A stretch of 64,000 bases of DNA, from the NCBI RefSeq assembly GCF_004341825.1, contig NZ_SMAG01000003.1, positions 434,001-498,000 of the forward strand, read 5' to 3'. Below, one piece after another: positions 1 to 8,106 of this stretch. The notes beneath the pieces are model-generated. The model saw only the letters and a program-made list of their open reading frames with translations. It was not told the DNA's origin and ran no database searches. The stretch comes from Hazenella coriacea. GTDB taxonomy: Bacteria > Bacillota > Bacilli > Thermoactinomycetales > Thermoactinomycetaceae. The stretch's first letter is position 1; every line of letters starts with the position of its first letter. The translations under genes were made by a program, and so were the position numbers.

Positions 1-68
1 CCCAACGAACGAGCTGCTTTTACATCTTTCACCCAAACAGCCAGACCTAACCTTTCAACTATGTCCAT
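1..68 (-). CDS. ylbG: YlbG-family protein, N-terminal fragment cut by the window edge
   Basis: The reverse strand opens with ATG at position 68, and AAAGGAG lies about ten bases upstream. Twenty-two codons are visible, running as R-x-G-x-x-VW then K-x-A-x-x-L, which is the opening pattern of the small YlbG (UPF0298) family. In Bacillus ylbG follows ylbF, and a ylbF homologue lies just upstream here on the same strand, which supports the call. The function of the family is unknown. Only a fragment can be read, so the identity rests on a short match recalled from memory plus synteny. Confidence 0.55.
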   Translation of the reverse strand, partial: MDIVERLGLAVWVKDVKAARSL

Positions 69-257
69 GACAATCAAATCTCCTTTTAGCGTGTCACGAC
101 TTGTCCGGAGGGCGCAAATCAGGTTGTTTTCAAGAGAAAGGTTCCGATGGTTAAACTCACTATAATCGTATCATTCTCTCATAAGAAGATCAACTTTTCC
201 AGAGTGGTTTACCTATGAAATGATTCCCAGCAAAAATAATGTTTGGAGTGATAACAA

Positions 258-587
258 ATGGAAAAGCCGATTGACCATTTCATACAAACTTTGTCTACTC
301 TCACAGAAAAACCATTTTCTCAACTTGAACATCGTCAGTTTGCTGGAGCATCTTTCTTTATGGTTCAGTTAAAACCACCTTTTTCCAAGCGAGATTTAGA
401 GCAATTTCTACTAGATGAAATGAATCATTTTTTTAAAAACACTATTTTCACCTATGAACTTACCTATTTACGAACTTCCAAATCAGAATTCATCTATCGG
501 CTTCAGCTTCGTGTTCCAGATGAAAAAAGTTTCTGTTGTGGGAATCAATGTCCACATTGTATTCTTTTTAAAAAGTCCTCTAATTAA
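258..587 (+). CDS. Small hypothetical protein with C-terminal Cys cluster
   Basis: A 109-residue protein starting at ATG with GGAGTG seven bases upstream. The body is amphipathic with no membrane segment. The C-terminus carries a CC-x3-C-x2-C cluster (residues ~93-101) that could bind a metal or an iron-sulphur cluster; it resembles the CCGxGCxxC motif of small oxidoreductase-like domains, but this is a motif resemblance only. The gene lies between ylbG and ylbF on the opposite strand, and its stop overlaps the end of ylbF by four bases. A TATAAT at 161-166 could be its -10 box. Function unknown. Confidence 0.65.
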   Translation: MEKPIDHFIQTLSTLTEKPFSQLEHRQFAGASFFMVQLKPPFSKRDLEQFLLDEMNHFFKNTIFTYELTYLRTSKSEFIYRLQLRVPDEKSFCCGNQCPHCILFKKSSN

Positions 588-994
588 TTTCCTCCACATT
601 TTTTACCTATGGACTTCTTTTGTTCATTGACAGGAACCTTAATTGAATCAGAAACAGAATGAGCGATCATTGAGGAAACTTCATACAATAAATGATCCAA
701 ATTTTTCTCTGCTTCCAAATAGTCACCGATGATTGAATGAGCTAACATTCGCTCTTGATAAACCTGTGCTTCCTCTTTCACTTGGTGATACTCGGGATGA
801 AAGATACCAAAACGCTGAACTTCTTCTAAGCGTTCTTTCATCTTTTGGAATCCCTGAATGATTTTTTGAGCTTCTAAATCTTCTTCTAAGCGTTTTTTAC
901 AAGCTAAATAATGATTGACCTCATTGGATTCTTTTATATGATCAGCTAGTTGGTAAGCTTCTAATAAAATCTCTGTCATGTCTAAAGTTTGCAT
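584..994 (-). CDS. ylbF: YlbF/YmcA-family regulatory protein
   Basis: The 136-residue product matches YlbF along its length: an all-helical protein with the conserved stretch around QRFGIFHPEY (residues ~61-70) and a C-terminal tail ending in KKCGGN. In Bacillus subtilis YlbF, YmcA and YaaT form a cytoplasmic complex that affects RNase Y activity, competence, biofilm formation and sporulation. The tail has one Cys where B. subtilis YlbF, as I recall it, has a Cys/Gly-rich tail, so metal or cluster binding may differ. It should be expressed towards ylbG, with the small convergent gene in between. Confidence 0.85.
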   Translation of the reverse strand: MQTLDMTEILLEAYQLADHIKESNEVNHYLACKKRLEEDLEAQKIIQGFQKMKERLEEVQRFGIFHPEYHQVKEEAQVYQERMLAHSIIGDYLEAEKNLDHLLYEVSSMIAHSVSDSIKVPVNEQKKSIGKKCGGN

Positions 995-1220
995 TCACTC
1001 TCCCCCTGCCTCTATTTTATCATAAACTGGTATTTTCTTTTTATGCCAAAATACACCGAGAACACTTTCTTAAGTAATCCCCGACGTCAGCTGAATTTGG
1101 AGAAGAAAAGTCATCTTTCTTCATACAAATATGATAAAATATTTGAAAAGGAATAACTTTCTGTACGACTCAATAACTCTTTATTTTGAGCAAGTGAGAG
1201 AACGAAAAAGGTTGAAGTAG

Positions 1221-1718
1221 GTGAATAGAATGAAACAACCAAAAATTTTTCTTTGTCTTTGCATGTTTTGCCTGTTTGTTACTGGTTGTGGGTTAGATTC
1301 ATCCCCAAATGATCAATCAAATGCTGGAGGTGCAAACACCGACATGAAGGAAACCAAATTAGATTTTAAAATTATCCCGGTCTCTGATTTACCAGAATCA
1401 CTTCAAACTAAAGCGAATGAGTTGGTCATGTCTAAAAATGGGGGAAACTTCACTGCTTTTAGTGATCAAAAAACATTTATAGTAATCGCTCTAGGTGAAC
1501 GAAGAACAGGTGGTTACTCGATCGATGTCGAGAAAGTCATCCAAAAAGGGAGTAAACTTACTGTATCAGCTAAGGAAGAAGCTCCGCCCAAAGGCTCATT
1601 TGTCACCCAAGCAATTACTTATCCGTCCATCGTTGTTGTTGTAAAAGGAGGACCCTTTGATCCAATCGAGATTGATCTAAAACGAGCCCCTTCTACAGAT
1701 TCTGGTGAAACTCAATAA
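1221..1718 (+). CDS. PrcB C-terminal-domain lipoprotein
   Basis: The N-terminus has a short basic stretch, a hydrophobic core and a lipobox (VTGC, Cys near residue 23), so this should be a lipid-anchored surface protein. The second half contains the ERRTGGYSI segment typical of the PrcB C-terminal domain, first described in a protease-complex subunit of Treponema. The linker after the Cys is rich in Ser, Asn and Gly. GTG at 1221 or ATG at 1230 could start it; both keep the signal peptide. It is monocistronic, followed at once by a strong terminator. No partner protease is adjacent. Confidence 0.75.
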   Translation: MNRMKQPKIFLCLCMFCLFVTGCGLDSSPNDQSNAGGANTDMKETKLDFKIIPVSDLPESLQTKANELVMSKNGGNFTAFSDQKTFIVIALGERRTGGYSIDVEKVIQKGSKLTVSAKEEAPPKGSFVTQAITYPSIVVVVKGGPFDPIEIDLKRAPSTDSGETQ

Positions 1719-1732
1719 GTTTGATTCTTCAA

Positions 1733-1768
1733 AAAGACTTGTCCAAAAAAAGGACGGGTCTTTTTATT
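1733..1768 (+). terminator. Rho-independent terminator of the PrcB-type lipoprotein gene
   Basis: An 11-bp stem with one wobble (AAGACTTGTCC / GGACGGGTCTT), an A-rich loop and a T-run, just after the stop codon. Confidence 0.85.
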
Positions 1769-1770
1769 AT

Positions 1771-1810
1771 AAAAATCCCCCCTATCGACAGAGGTCGATA
1801 TAAGGAGGGA
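1771..1810 (-). terminator. Rho-independent terminator of the coat-like gene
   Basis: On the reverse strand the arms pair through TATCGAC/GTCGATA and an outer C/G-rich segment, followed by a T-run that merges with that of the convergent terminator. A second G6/C6 inverted repeat lies between it and the stop codon (about 1825-1850). Confidence 0.7.
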
Positions 1811-1880
1811 AATAGCAAGGAAGGGGGGGAGCAAGAAAGCCCCCCATACTATGTATGCAAATTTCAAATCAAATATCCAT

Positions 1881-2252
1881 CTACATTTCTTCTTTATGAT
1901 TTTCATATGCTCGAATCCATGGAGATTGAGGAGATTCTGGTGAGTCCCATTGTCGTTTCCATTCACTTTCTTTTTTTTGATAAGAAGATTGTTTTGGAGA
2001 AATGTTATTAAATGAAGAGTGTGGAGTAGGGAATGATGGTGGATTGATTGGAGCATGCCGCATCATCGGATAAGAGGACCTACTCCATAGGAACTGTGGA
2101 TAAGTTGGAACAACCATTCTTGGATATCCCCAATAACTTCCTGTACCACTATATCCATTGATATAAGGATATGCATAAGGATGAACATATGAACAAACTA
2201 AAGGAGATGGAAGATACTTTTTTGAAGATTTTCTTCCTTTTTTCGACATCAC
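1881..2252 (-). CDS. Tyr/Pro/Ser-rich spore-coat-like protein
   Basis: A 123-residue protein with a Lys-rich N-terminus, then a Tyr/Pro/Gly-rich middle (YPYINGYSGTGSYWGYPR) and a charged tail. It has no membrane segment. The composition is typical of small spore coat and exosporium proteins, but I do not recognise a named family. GGAGG lies at the right distance from either GTG (2252) or ATG (2249). A CATAACAT at 2280-2287 resembles the -10 element used by mother-cell sigma factors, without a clear -35. It ends in its own terminator. Confidence 0.6.
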   Translation of the reverse strand: MMSKKGRKSSKKYLPSPLVCSYVHPYAYPYINGYSGTGSYWGYPRMVVPTYPQFLWSRSSYPMMRHAPINPPSFPTPHSSFNNISPKQSSYQKKESEWKRQWDSPESPQSPWIRAYENHKEEM

Positions 2253-2348
2253 ATAAAACCTCCTTAGCTCTATTTCTAGATGTTATGCATCAACCTCATC
2301 CAATTATTCAGTCCACATCCATGATGATCTATAGAGAGGAGGGAAACG

Positions 2349-3713
2349 ATGACTCAAGAACAAACATCGATCCAAGAGTGGTTAGAGCTATCACACGCTC
2401 TACAAAAAAAAGATCATCAGAAGACCCGACAGATGATCGATGAGCTTCAACCCTATGATTTAGGTCAACTATTTTTTCGACTCCATGATGTTTTTCGAAA
2501 ACGTTTTTTATCCATTTTAACCCCTATCGAAATCGGTCAACTATTAGAAGAGTTAAATATCAATGAGCAAAAAGAAGTAATCTTTGCCCTCGGACCTGTA
2601 AAAACAGTCCAAGCATTGAATCAGATGTCCAGAGATAAAGTGGCTGACTTACTCGTAGAGTTAGACCCGGTCCAAGCCCAATCCTTACTTAAAGATATGG
2701 ATCGGAGTGAAGCTAATAAAGTACAGGAGCTACTCTTATATCCTGAGAAAACTGCGGGTGGGTTGATGACTAATGAATATGTGCGTGTATATGAACACTA
2801 TACGGTAGAACAAGCGATTACATACTTACGTCAACAAGCCCCAACAGCTGAAACAATTTACTACATTTATGTTGTCAATCAAAATCATCAATTGGTAGGA
2901 GTTGTCTCATTACGGGAATTGTTGATCGCTTCATCCTCTGCCCAAGTCAATGATATTATGTTTGAGCGTGTGATTTCTGTACCTACTGATCTGGATCAAG
3001 AAAAAGTGGCTCATTTACTCGAGCAATACGACTTCTTAGCTATTCCCGTTGTCGATGCTAACGAAAAGTTGCTAGGAATTATTATGGTTGATGATATTAT
3101 AGATGTCCTCATCGAAGAAGCACATGAAGATATCGCCCATTTATCAGCCATCACTCCTGGAGAAAAAGAAGTTCTTACCCATCCATTTCAATCTGTAAGA
3201 AGACGTATTCCTTGGTTGATTTTGCTTTTATTTATCGGAATGATCACAGCAAACTTATTAAATCTATTTGAAGGAACGATTGAAGTTTTACCTGTTTTGA
3301 CCCTTTTCATGCCGATGATCGCAGGAATGACTGGTAATACAGCAACCCAATCCCTAGCCATTATCATCCGGGGATTGGCTAGTAAAGAGCTTCATAAAGG
3401 AAATATAAGAAAAGTGATCCGTCAAGAAAGTATGGTTGGGATGTTGATTGGACTTGTTTGTAGTCTATTCATTATCGTAATGATCTCCATATGGAAGCAC
3501 AGTGTAGAGCTAGGCATGGTTGTGGGTGCCTCTCTTTTCTTCACTTTGTTAATCGGTACATTTGTGGGCACCATCACTCCTATCTTATTAAACAAGTGGA
3601 ATGTAGATCCAACAGTTGCTTCTGGACCCTTAATCACAACCTTAAACGATGTCTTTTCCTTAATGATTTACTTTGGCCTAGCCACCTTTTTTATAAACTA
3701 CTTGTTAACTTAA
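2349..3713 (+). CDS. mgtE: Magnesium transporter MgtE
   Basis: The 454-residue protein has the three MgtE parts in order: the helical MgtE_N domain (about 25-125), a CBS pair (about 130-255) that senses Mg2+, and a C-terminal five-helix membrane domain (about 285-454) with the conserved PMIAGMTGNTATQS segment lining the pore. It imports Mg2+ through the cytoplasmic membrane and is gated by intracellular Mg2+. ATG has GAGGAGG just upstream. The length is normal. A second divalent-metal-type membrane protein follows, but about 90 bases and a separate ribosome site lie between them. Confidence 0.95.
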   Translation: MTQEQTSIQEWLELSHALQKKDHQKTRQMIDELQPYDLGQLFFRLHDVFRKRFLSILTPIEIGQLLEELNINEQKEVIFALGPVKTVQALNQMSRDKVADLLVELDPVQAQSLLKDMDRSEANKVQELLLYPEKTAGGLMTNEYVRVYEHYTVEQAITYLRQQAPTAETIYYIYVVNQNHQLVGVVSLRELLIASSSAQVNDIMFERVISVPTDLDQEKVAHLLEQYDFLAIPVVDANEKLLGIIMVDDIIDVLIEEAHEDIAHLSAITPGEKEVLTHPFQSVRRRIPWLILLLFIGMITANLLNLFEGTIEVLPVLTLFMPMIAGMTGNTATQSLAIIIRGLASKELHKGNIRKVIRQESMVGMLIGLVCSLFIIVMISIWKHSVELGMVVGASLFFTLLIGTFVGTITPILLNKWNVDPTVASGPLITTLNDVFSLMIYFGLATFFINYLLT

Positions 3714-3802
3714 TCACCACTAACAATTTTATTTACACAGACTAAAAACATTAGTAACATATGAGTAATGTCTTGAAAAATCCGTAGGAGGTCACTAAGT
3801 CA

Positions 3803-5149
3803 TTGGAGTCTGATATATTTGAGATCATTCTCAACTTACTGCTAGTTGTATTTTTAGTTTTATTAAATGGTTTTTTTGTGGCATCCGAGTTTGCCATTGT
3901 GAAGGTTCGATCCACACGAATCGCCCAATTATCTGAACAAGGTAATTTCCGAGCGAAAACAGCACAAAAATTAATTGCGAATCTGGATGCTTATCTGTCC
4001 GCCACTCAGCTTGGAATTACACTTGCGTCATTAGGTTTGGGGTGGGTTGGGGAACCTGTTTTATCACGATTATTCGAGCCTTTATTTATCTGGCTCGGGA
4101 TTCCCCAAATGTGGTTACATGTTGTTTCATTTGCAGTCGCCTTTTCGATTATGACATTTTTGCACATCGTGATTGGCGAGATGGCTCCAAAGTCATTAGC
4201 AATTCGCAAAGCGGAAGGAACAGCACTTTGGATTGCTCAACCTTTACACTGGTTCTTTATCTTATTCCGACCCATGATTTGGATATTAAACGGTTCAGCC
4301 AATCTCATCTTAAAGTGGTTAGGAGTAGAGTTAGTTCCTGATCATCAGCAAGCTCATACAGAAGAAGAGATTCGCATGTTAGTGCAACAAAGCCATCGAA
4401 GTGGGATGATCGATCAAACAGAGCTGTCCTTATTTGATAACATCTTCGATTTCACCGACAGGGTGGGACGAGAAGTCATGGTCCCTCGTGTTAATATGAT
4501 TTGTCTTTATGCTAGTGACACGCTAGAAAATAATATTGCGGTTATCAAAAAAAGCCGCTTTACACGCTTCCCTCTATGCGGTCGTGACAAAGATGAGATC
4601 TTAGGGATTGTTCATATTCGGGATATCTATGAGCGATTAACCTCTGGAGAAACCCCTGTGTTGACGAAGATCGTCCGAAATACCGTACATGTTCCTGAAA
4701 CGATGGAGATTAAAGATATTTTGCGAACTCTACAAAAAAAGCGAACCGAGATGGCAATTGTTGTTGACGAATACGGTGGAACATCTGGACTTATAACCAT
4801 GGAAGATATTATCGAGGAGATTGTTGGAGAGATTCAAGATGAATTTGATGATGAATTACCTCTCATTCAGAAAAAAGGGGATCAAACCGTTATTGATGCC
4901 CATCTGTTAATCGAAGAAGTAAATAATTATTTTCACCTTGATATTGAAGATGAAGATAATGATACGATTGGCGGCTGGGTATTCTCTCAACTGCAAGAAA
5001 TTCCACAACCAGGAGCTTCTGTTAAATTTGAAAACTACCAGTTCATCGTTCATGCGATTGATGGACGACGAATCCAACATCTTCTCGTCAAACAAATAAA
5101 AGAAGAACAAAATAACGAATCAGCTTCACCTAAACAAACGCCTTCCTAG
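3803..5149 (+). CDS. CorC/HlyC-family transporter (CNNM-DUF21, CBS pair)
   Basis: Starts at TTG with AGGAGGT ten bases upstream. Residues 1-190 form the membrane CNNM/DUF21 domain, 205-330 a CBS pair (motif EYGGTSGLITMEDI near the end), and 345-430 the CorC_HlyC domain. Relatives in Firmicutes (YhdP, YugS, MpfA) are linked to Mg2+ export or resistance. Earlier haemolysin annotations of the family are misleading. It lies directly downstream of mgtE, so both halves of Mg2+ homeostasis may be encoded together; that is inference. Confidence 0.88.
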   Translation: MESDIFEIILNLLLVVFLVLLNGFFVASEFAIVKVRSTRIAQLSEQGNFRAKTAQKLIANLDAYLSATQLGITLASLGLGWVGEPVLSRLFEPLFIWLGIPQMWLHVVSFAVAFSIMTFLHIVIGEMAPKSLAIRKAEGTALWIAQPLHWFFILFRPMIWILNGSANLILKWLGVELVPDHQQAHTEEEIRMLVQQSHRSGMIDQTELSLFDNIFDFTDRVGREVMVPRVNMICLYASDTLENNIAVIKKSRFTRFPLCGRDKDEILGIVHIRDIYERLTSGETPVLTKIVRNTVHVPETMEIKDILRTLQKKRTEMAIVVDEYGGTSGLITMEDIIEEIVGEIQDEFDDELPLIQKKGDQTVIDAHLLIEEVNNYFHLDIEDEDNDTIGGWVFSQLQEIPQPGASVKFENYQFIVHAIDGRRIQHLLVKQIKEEQNNESASPKQTPS

Positions 5150-5166
5150 TCTGGAGGGCGTTTGCT
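5135..5166. terminator. Shared terminator-like hairpin between convergent genes
   Basis: CAAACGCC and GGGCGTTTG pair across the stop codon of the CorC-type gene. The stem overlaps its last codons, and the end of the subtilase gene lies a few bases beyond. The T-run is poor, so strength is uncertain. Confidence 0.5.
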
Positions 5167-5169
5167 CTC

Positions 5170-6255
5170 TTATAATTGAACTAACCCAGCACCTGTATAT
5201 CGATCAAACCCTTTGGGTGGTAAATCAATCGCACGACTTTGTAATAAGGATTTCATTTTTTTAACAGATAAATGTGGATATGCTTGCCGCATCAAGGCTA
5301 AAACACCTGACACATGTGCTGCTGCCATAGATGTACCTGTTAAAGTTGCGTAACGCTTTTGTGAGTAGGTGCTTAAAATTTCGGTTCCAGGTGCAGCAAT
5401 ATCAATCGAGGGGCCCGTAGCGGAGTAGTTGCCTCGTTTGTTATTGCGATCTAACGCTGCCACCGCAATCGCTGAAGGGATCCTTGCTGGAATCTCTACA
5501 GTATCCCCTTGTCCTGAAGGAGTACCTGAGTTTCCCGCAGCTGCCACCACAAAAATACCTCGCTTCGTAGCTTCATTGACCACTCTTGACAAAGCTGGAG
5601 GAATGTTTTTTCCACCACTAATGCTTATATTTAAAATATGCATTCGATTAGCAATTCCCCATTCAATCCCTTTAATTAAGTCTGTTAACGATCCAGATCC
5701 CTGTGAATTGAGTACTTTGATTGCATAAAGTGAAACTTTAGGTGCAATACCTACAACCCCTATCGAGTTATTGATAGCTCCAATCACGCCTGCTATATGA
5801 GTTCCATGACCATTTACATCTTTAGGCGGTTGAGAAGGTGTGACAATATTAACACCGCCCTTAATATTAGCAACTAGGTCTGGATGAGTAAGATCGATCC
5901 CAGTATCAATCACCCCCACCCGAACAGAACGCCCAGTTAAGGAACGCTTACCATTGATAACTCGTAGAATATTCCAAGGAATTACTTGTTTACTAGCCAG
6001 CATTTTTTGACTATTTCGCTGAGATGTTGTCACTCGTTCAATTCGATAAAACGGCAATTGCAGTCGGTGATTTTGTCCAATATAAAGGAGATCCGGATCT
6101 TTCTTTAACCGTTCAATTACCTTTTTATTAGACAAGGATGCAATCACTGTAGGACTATACTTACTCACATACATAATTTTTCCGCCAAAGGCTCGAATCC
6201 GATCTAGCTTTGGAAACGACCGATAAATCAGAGTAAGCGGTTGTTTCCCAAACAT
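5170..6255 (-). CDS. Subtilisin-family serine protease without signal peptide
   Basis: Catalytic residues are readable: Asp117 (VIDTGI), His150 (NGHGTH), oxyanion Asn242 (AAAGNSG) and Ser309 (GTSMAAAH). Residues ~20-70 look like an inhibitor-I9-type propeptide, with the mature enzyme starting near residue 90. No N-terminal hydrophobic segment is present, so either the enzyme works inside the cell or the forespore/mother cell, or export is non-classical. The start is fixed by AAGGAGGTGG just upstream. That ribosome site lies inside a 12-bp hairpin (separate entry). Peptidase family S8 is certain; substrate unknown. Confidence 0.92.
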   Translation of the reverse strand: MFGKQPLTLIYRSFPKLDRIRAFGGKIMYVSKYSPTVIASLSNKKVIERLKKDPDLLYIGQNHRLQLPFYRIERVTTSQRNSQKMLASKQVIPWNILRVINGKRSLTGRSVRVGVIDTGIDLTHPDLVANIKGGVNIVTPSQPPKDVNGHGTHIAGVIGAINNSIGVVGIAPKVSLYAIKVLNSQGSGSLTDLIKGIEWGIANRMHILNISISGGKNIPPALSRVVNEATKRGIFVVAAAGNSGTPSGQGDTVEIPARIPSAIAVAALDRNNKRGNYSATGPSIDIAAPGTEILSTYSQKRYATLTGTSMAAAHVSGVLALMRQAYPHLSVKKMKSLLQSRAIDLPPKGFDRYTGAGLVQL

Positions 6256-6262
6256 AAAAAAC

Positions 6263-6295
6263 CACCTCCTTCTTTTATATATGAAGAAGGAGGTG
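6263..6295 (-). promoter_or_regulatory. Hairpin that buries the Shine-Dalgarno of the subtilase gene
   Basis: On the reverse strand, 12-bp perfect arms (positions 6284-6295 and 6263-6274) enclose a nine-base A/T loop and are followed by GTTTTTT and then the ATG. The descending arm is the AAGGAGGTG ribosome site. It therefore reads both as a terminator for the SPFH/RHH operon and as a structure that hides the ribosome site of the next gene. Confidence 0.75.
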
Positions 6296-6323
6296 AAAAG
6301 GTTTGGACTCTATCATCTCAAAA

Positions 6324-6518
6324 TCATTGAGTTTTAGAATCATCATCCACTTGATTCTTATCTTTTTTTACTGGATATCTCCCAGCTTTTCTTGTAGCTG
6401 CTTTTAGTAAAAATTCAATTTGCCCATTTACACTGCGAAATTCATCAGCAGCCCACTTTTCTAAGGATTGGTAAAGCTCGGGGTCGATCCGAAGCAAAAA
6501 GCGTTTCTTTTGACTCAT
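6324..6518 (-). CDS. Arc-type ribbon-helix-helix protein
   Basis: A 64-residue protein with the ribbon-helix-helix pattern: [12 protein letters not shown] beta strand, then two helices including the [11 protein letters not shown] segment. Such proteins bind DNA as dimers. Its start overlaps the stop of the SPFH gene (ATGA), so the two are translationally coupled. RHH proteins of this kind often accompany SPFH/band-7 genes in Firmicutes, as I recall; the role is not known. A toxin partner is not visible, so I do not call it an antitoxin. Confidence 0.8.
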   Translation of the reverse strand: MSQKKRFLLRIDPELYQSLEKWAADEFRSVNGQIEFLLKAATRKAGRYPVKKDKNQVDDDSKTQ

Positions 6519-7366
6519 TGATATAACGAACCTGTATTAATAACAGGATGTGTCTCTCCTTCTGAAACTAAGGCCACTAACAAGTTGTTAACCATAGCCG
6601 CTTTTCGCTCTTCATCCAACTCAACAACCCCTTGCCCTTCTAAATGCTTCAGAGCCATTTCCACCATTCCCATAGCACCTTCCACAATCTCTTTGCGTGC
6701 CGCAATCACTGCTTGGGCTTGTTGACGACGTAACATCGCCTGGGCAATCTCTGGTGCGTAAGCCAAGTGACTGATTCGAGCCTCTAAAACTTCTACACCA
6801 GCAATATTTAAGCGTTCTTGTAACTCTGTACGTAGTGCTTCTCCTACTTCCTCTGGAACTCCGCGCAAGGAAGAAACTCCAGGTTCATGGCTGTCATATG
6901 GATAATTACTTGCCAGAGCTCGAATCGCTGTCTCACTCTGAATATCTACAAACTCTTCATAATCATCTACATCAAATAATGCTTTTGCTGAATCGACTAC
7001 TTTCCAAACGACTACAGCCCCGATTAAAATCGGATTACCGTTTGCGTCATTCACCTTCAATTTATCACTATTAAAGTTACGTACCCGAAGCGAGATGCGT
7101 TTTTTGATCGCAAATGGATTGGCCCAATGAAACCCATCTTCTGTAATATTTCCGATATAGTTACCAAAAAAGATTAATACACGTGCTTCGTTGGGCTGTA
7201 CAATCACAAAGCCTGGTAACAGAAGAATAGCTACCACGACTAAAACAGCACCTACACCATTTTCATTGATGAGTAATAAGCCTCCACCGATCGCTAAACC
7301 TATTGCCAATAAGATAAATAGAAAGCCATTCGCTTTCCAAGCCTGTTTCTCCTCGATCCGTGCCAT
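6515..7366 (-). CDS. SPFH (band 7) domain membrane protein
   Basis: Residues 12-55 hold two close hydrophobic segments, followed by the SPFH/prohibitin domain (about 55-215, with [12 protein letters not shown] and the coiled region around [21 protein letters not shown]). SPFH proteins form membrane-bound oligomers and organise membrane microdomains or regulate proteases. Length (283) is typical of this short class. The ATG has GAGGAGGGC upstream. It leads a two-gene operon with the RHH protein. Confidence 0.88.
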   Translation of the reverse strand: MARIEEKQAWKANGFLFILLAIGLAIGGGLLLINENGVGAVLVVVAILLLPGFVIVQPNEARVLIFFGNYIGNITEDGFHWANPFAIKKRISLRVRNFNSDKLKVNDANGNPILIGAVVVWKVVDSAKALFDVDDYEEFVDIQSETAIRALASNYPYDSHEPGVSSLRGVPEEVGEALRTELQERLNIAGVEVLEARISHLAYAPEIAQAMLRRQQAQAVIAARKEIVEGAMGMVEMALKHLEGQGVVELDEERKAAMVNNLLVALVSEGETHPVINTGSLYQ

Positions 7367-7450
7367 TCGTTAGCCCTCCTCTATTATTTTGTTATCTAAA
7401 TGATATCACTTTGATAAAAATAAAGCTAGCCCTTTTTTGAAAGTTTCGTT

Positions 7451-8092
7451 TTAAAACGATTTTAGAGGACTCGATGAAATGGTCTGGATAAATAGCTGAG
7501 CTAGCCGATTATATCCTTCTTGATTAGGATGAACTTCATCGCTAAAAAAGTCCTTACGTTGATAAAACTCCTTAAAAGGATTCACCAGTTCTACTTGGTA
7601 TTTTCTGCATATGTTAGTGTAGTAGTAATTGGTTAACTGAACGATTCGTGAAGCACCTTTTCCTTCATAATCGTACGCTGGTAATGGCATATAAAATCCA
7701 AGCGTCTGGATCTTTGCTTGTGGACTTTTTTGACGAATGCTACGTAAAATTTCTTTACTATGATTTAATACTTTCTTAATTGTTATGGCGACTCGTGGGT
7801 GAGTGACAGGACCACTTTCATACATTTCAATAAAGTCACAGCCGCCAATCGAGATCGAGATATGAGTGACACGTGGGAATACTCGTGTTAATCCTGGATT
7901 GTGAATCAAGTCCAAAAGCTCCTTGGTTCTCATCCCAGATATTCCCCAGTTTCTGAGCTGGCATTGGTCAGAGCACTTAAGCTGACGAAAATACTGTGTG
8001 ACAAAATTATGCTCAGGACTGATCGCACCTATGCCTTCCGTGATTGAATCTCCCAAAGCGAGATAGGAGATTGGGGTTAATTCTTGATCCAA
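7451..8092 (-). CDS. SGNH/GDSL-family hydrolase
   Basis: A 213-residue cytoplasmic-looking esterase. Block I is ALGDSITEG (Ser nucleophile), the third block SIGGCDF replaces the usual GxND, and block V is DEVHPNQEGY with the Asp and His of the triad. The start is TTG, with GGATGAGGAG upstream, fifteen bases after the spoVAD stop, so it probably belongs to the spoVA transcript. In other Bacillales a GDSL lipase acts during spore germination; a spore role here is inferred from position only. Confidence 0.85.
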   Translation of the reverse strand: MDQELTPISYLALGDSITEGIGAISPEHNFVTQYFRQLKCSDQCQLRNWGISGMRTKELLDLIHNPGLTRVFPRVTHISISIGGCDFIEMYESGPVTHPRVAITIKKVLNHSKEILRSIRQKSPQAKIQTLGFYMPLPAYDYEGKGASRIVQLTNYYYTNICRKYQVELVNPFKEFYQRKDFFSDEVHPNQEGYNRLAQLFIQTISSSPLKSF

Positions 8093-8106
8093 AACTCCTC
8101 ATCCTT

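Noticed and set aside
1721-2011. Forward 96-codon frame antisense to the coat-like gene
   Set aside because: Covers two terminators and the opposite strand of a better supported gene.
6324-7366. Toxin-antitoxin module (RHH protein as antitoxin)
   Set aside because: The partner is a band 7 membrane protein of normal family length; nothing toxin-like is adjacent.
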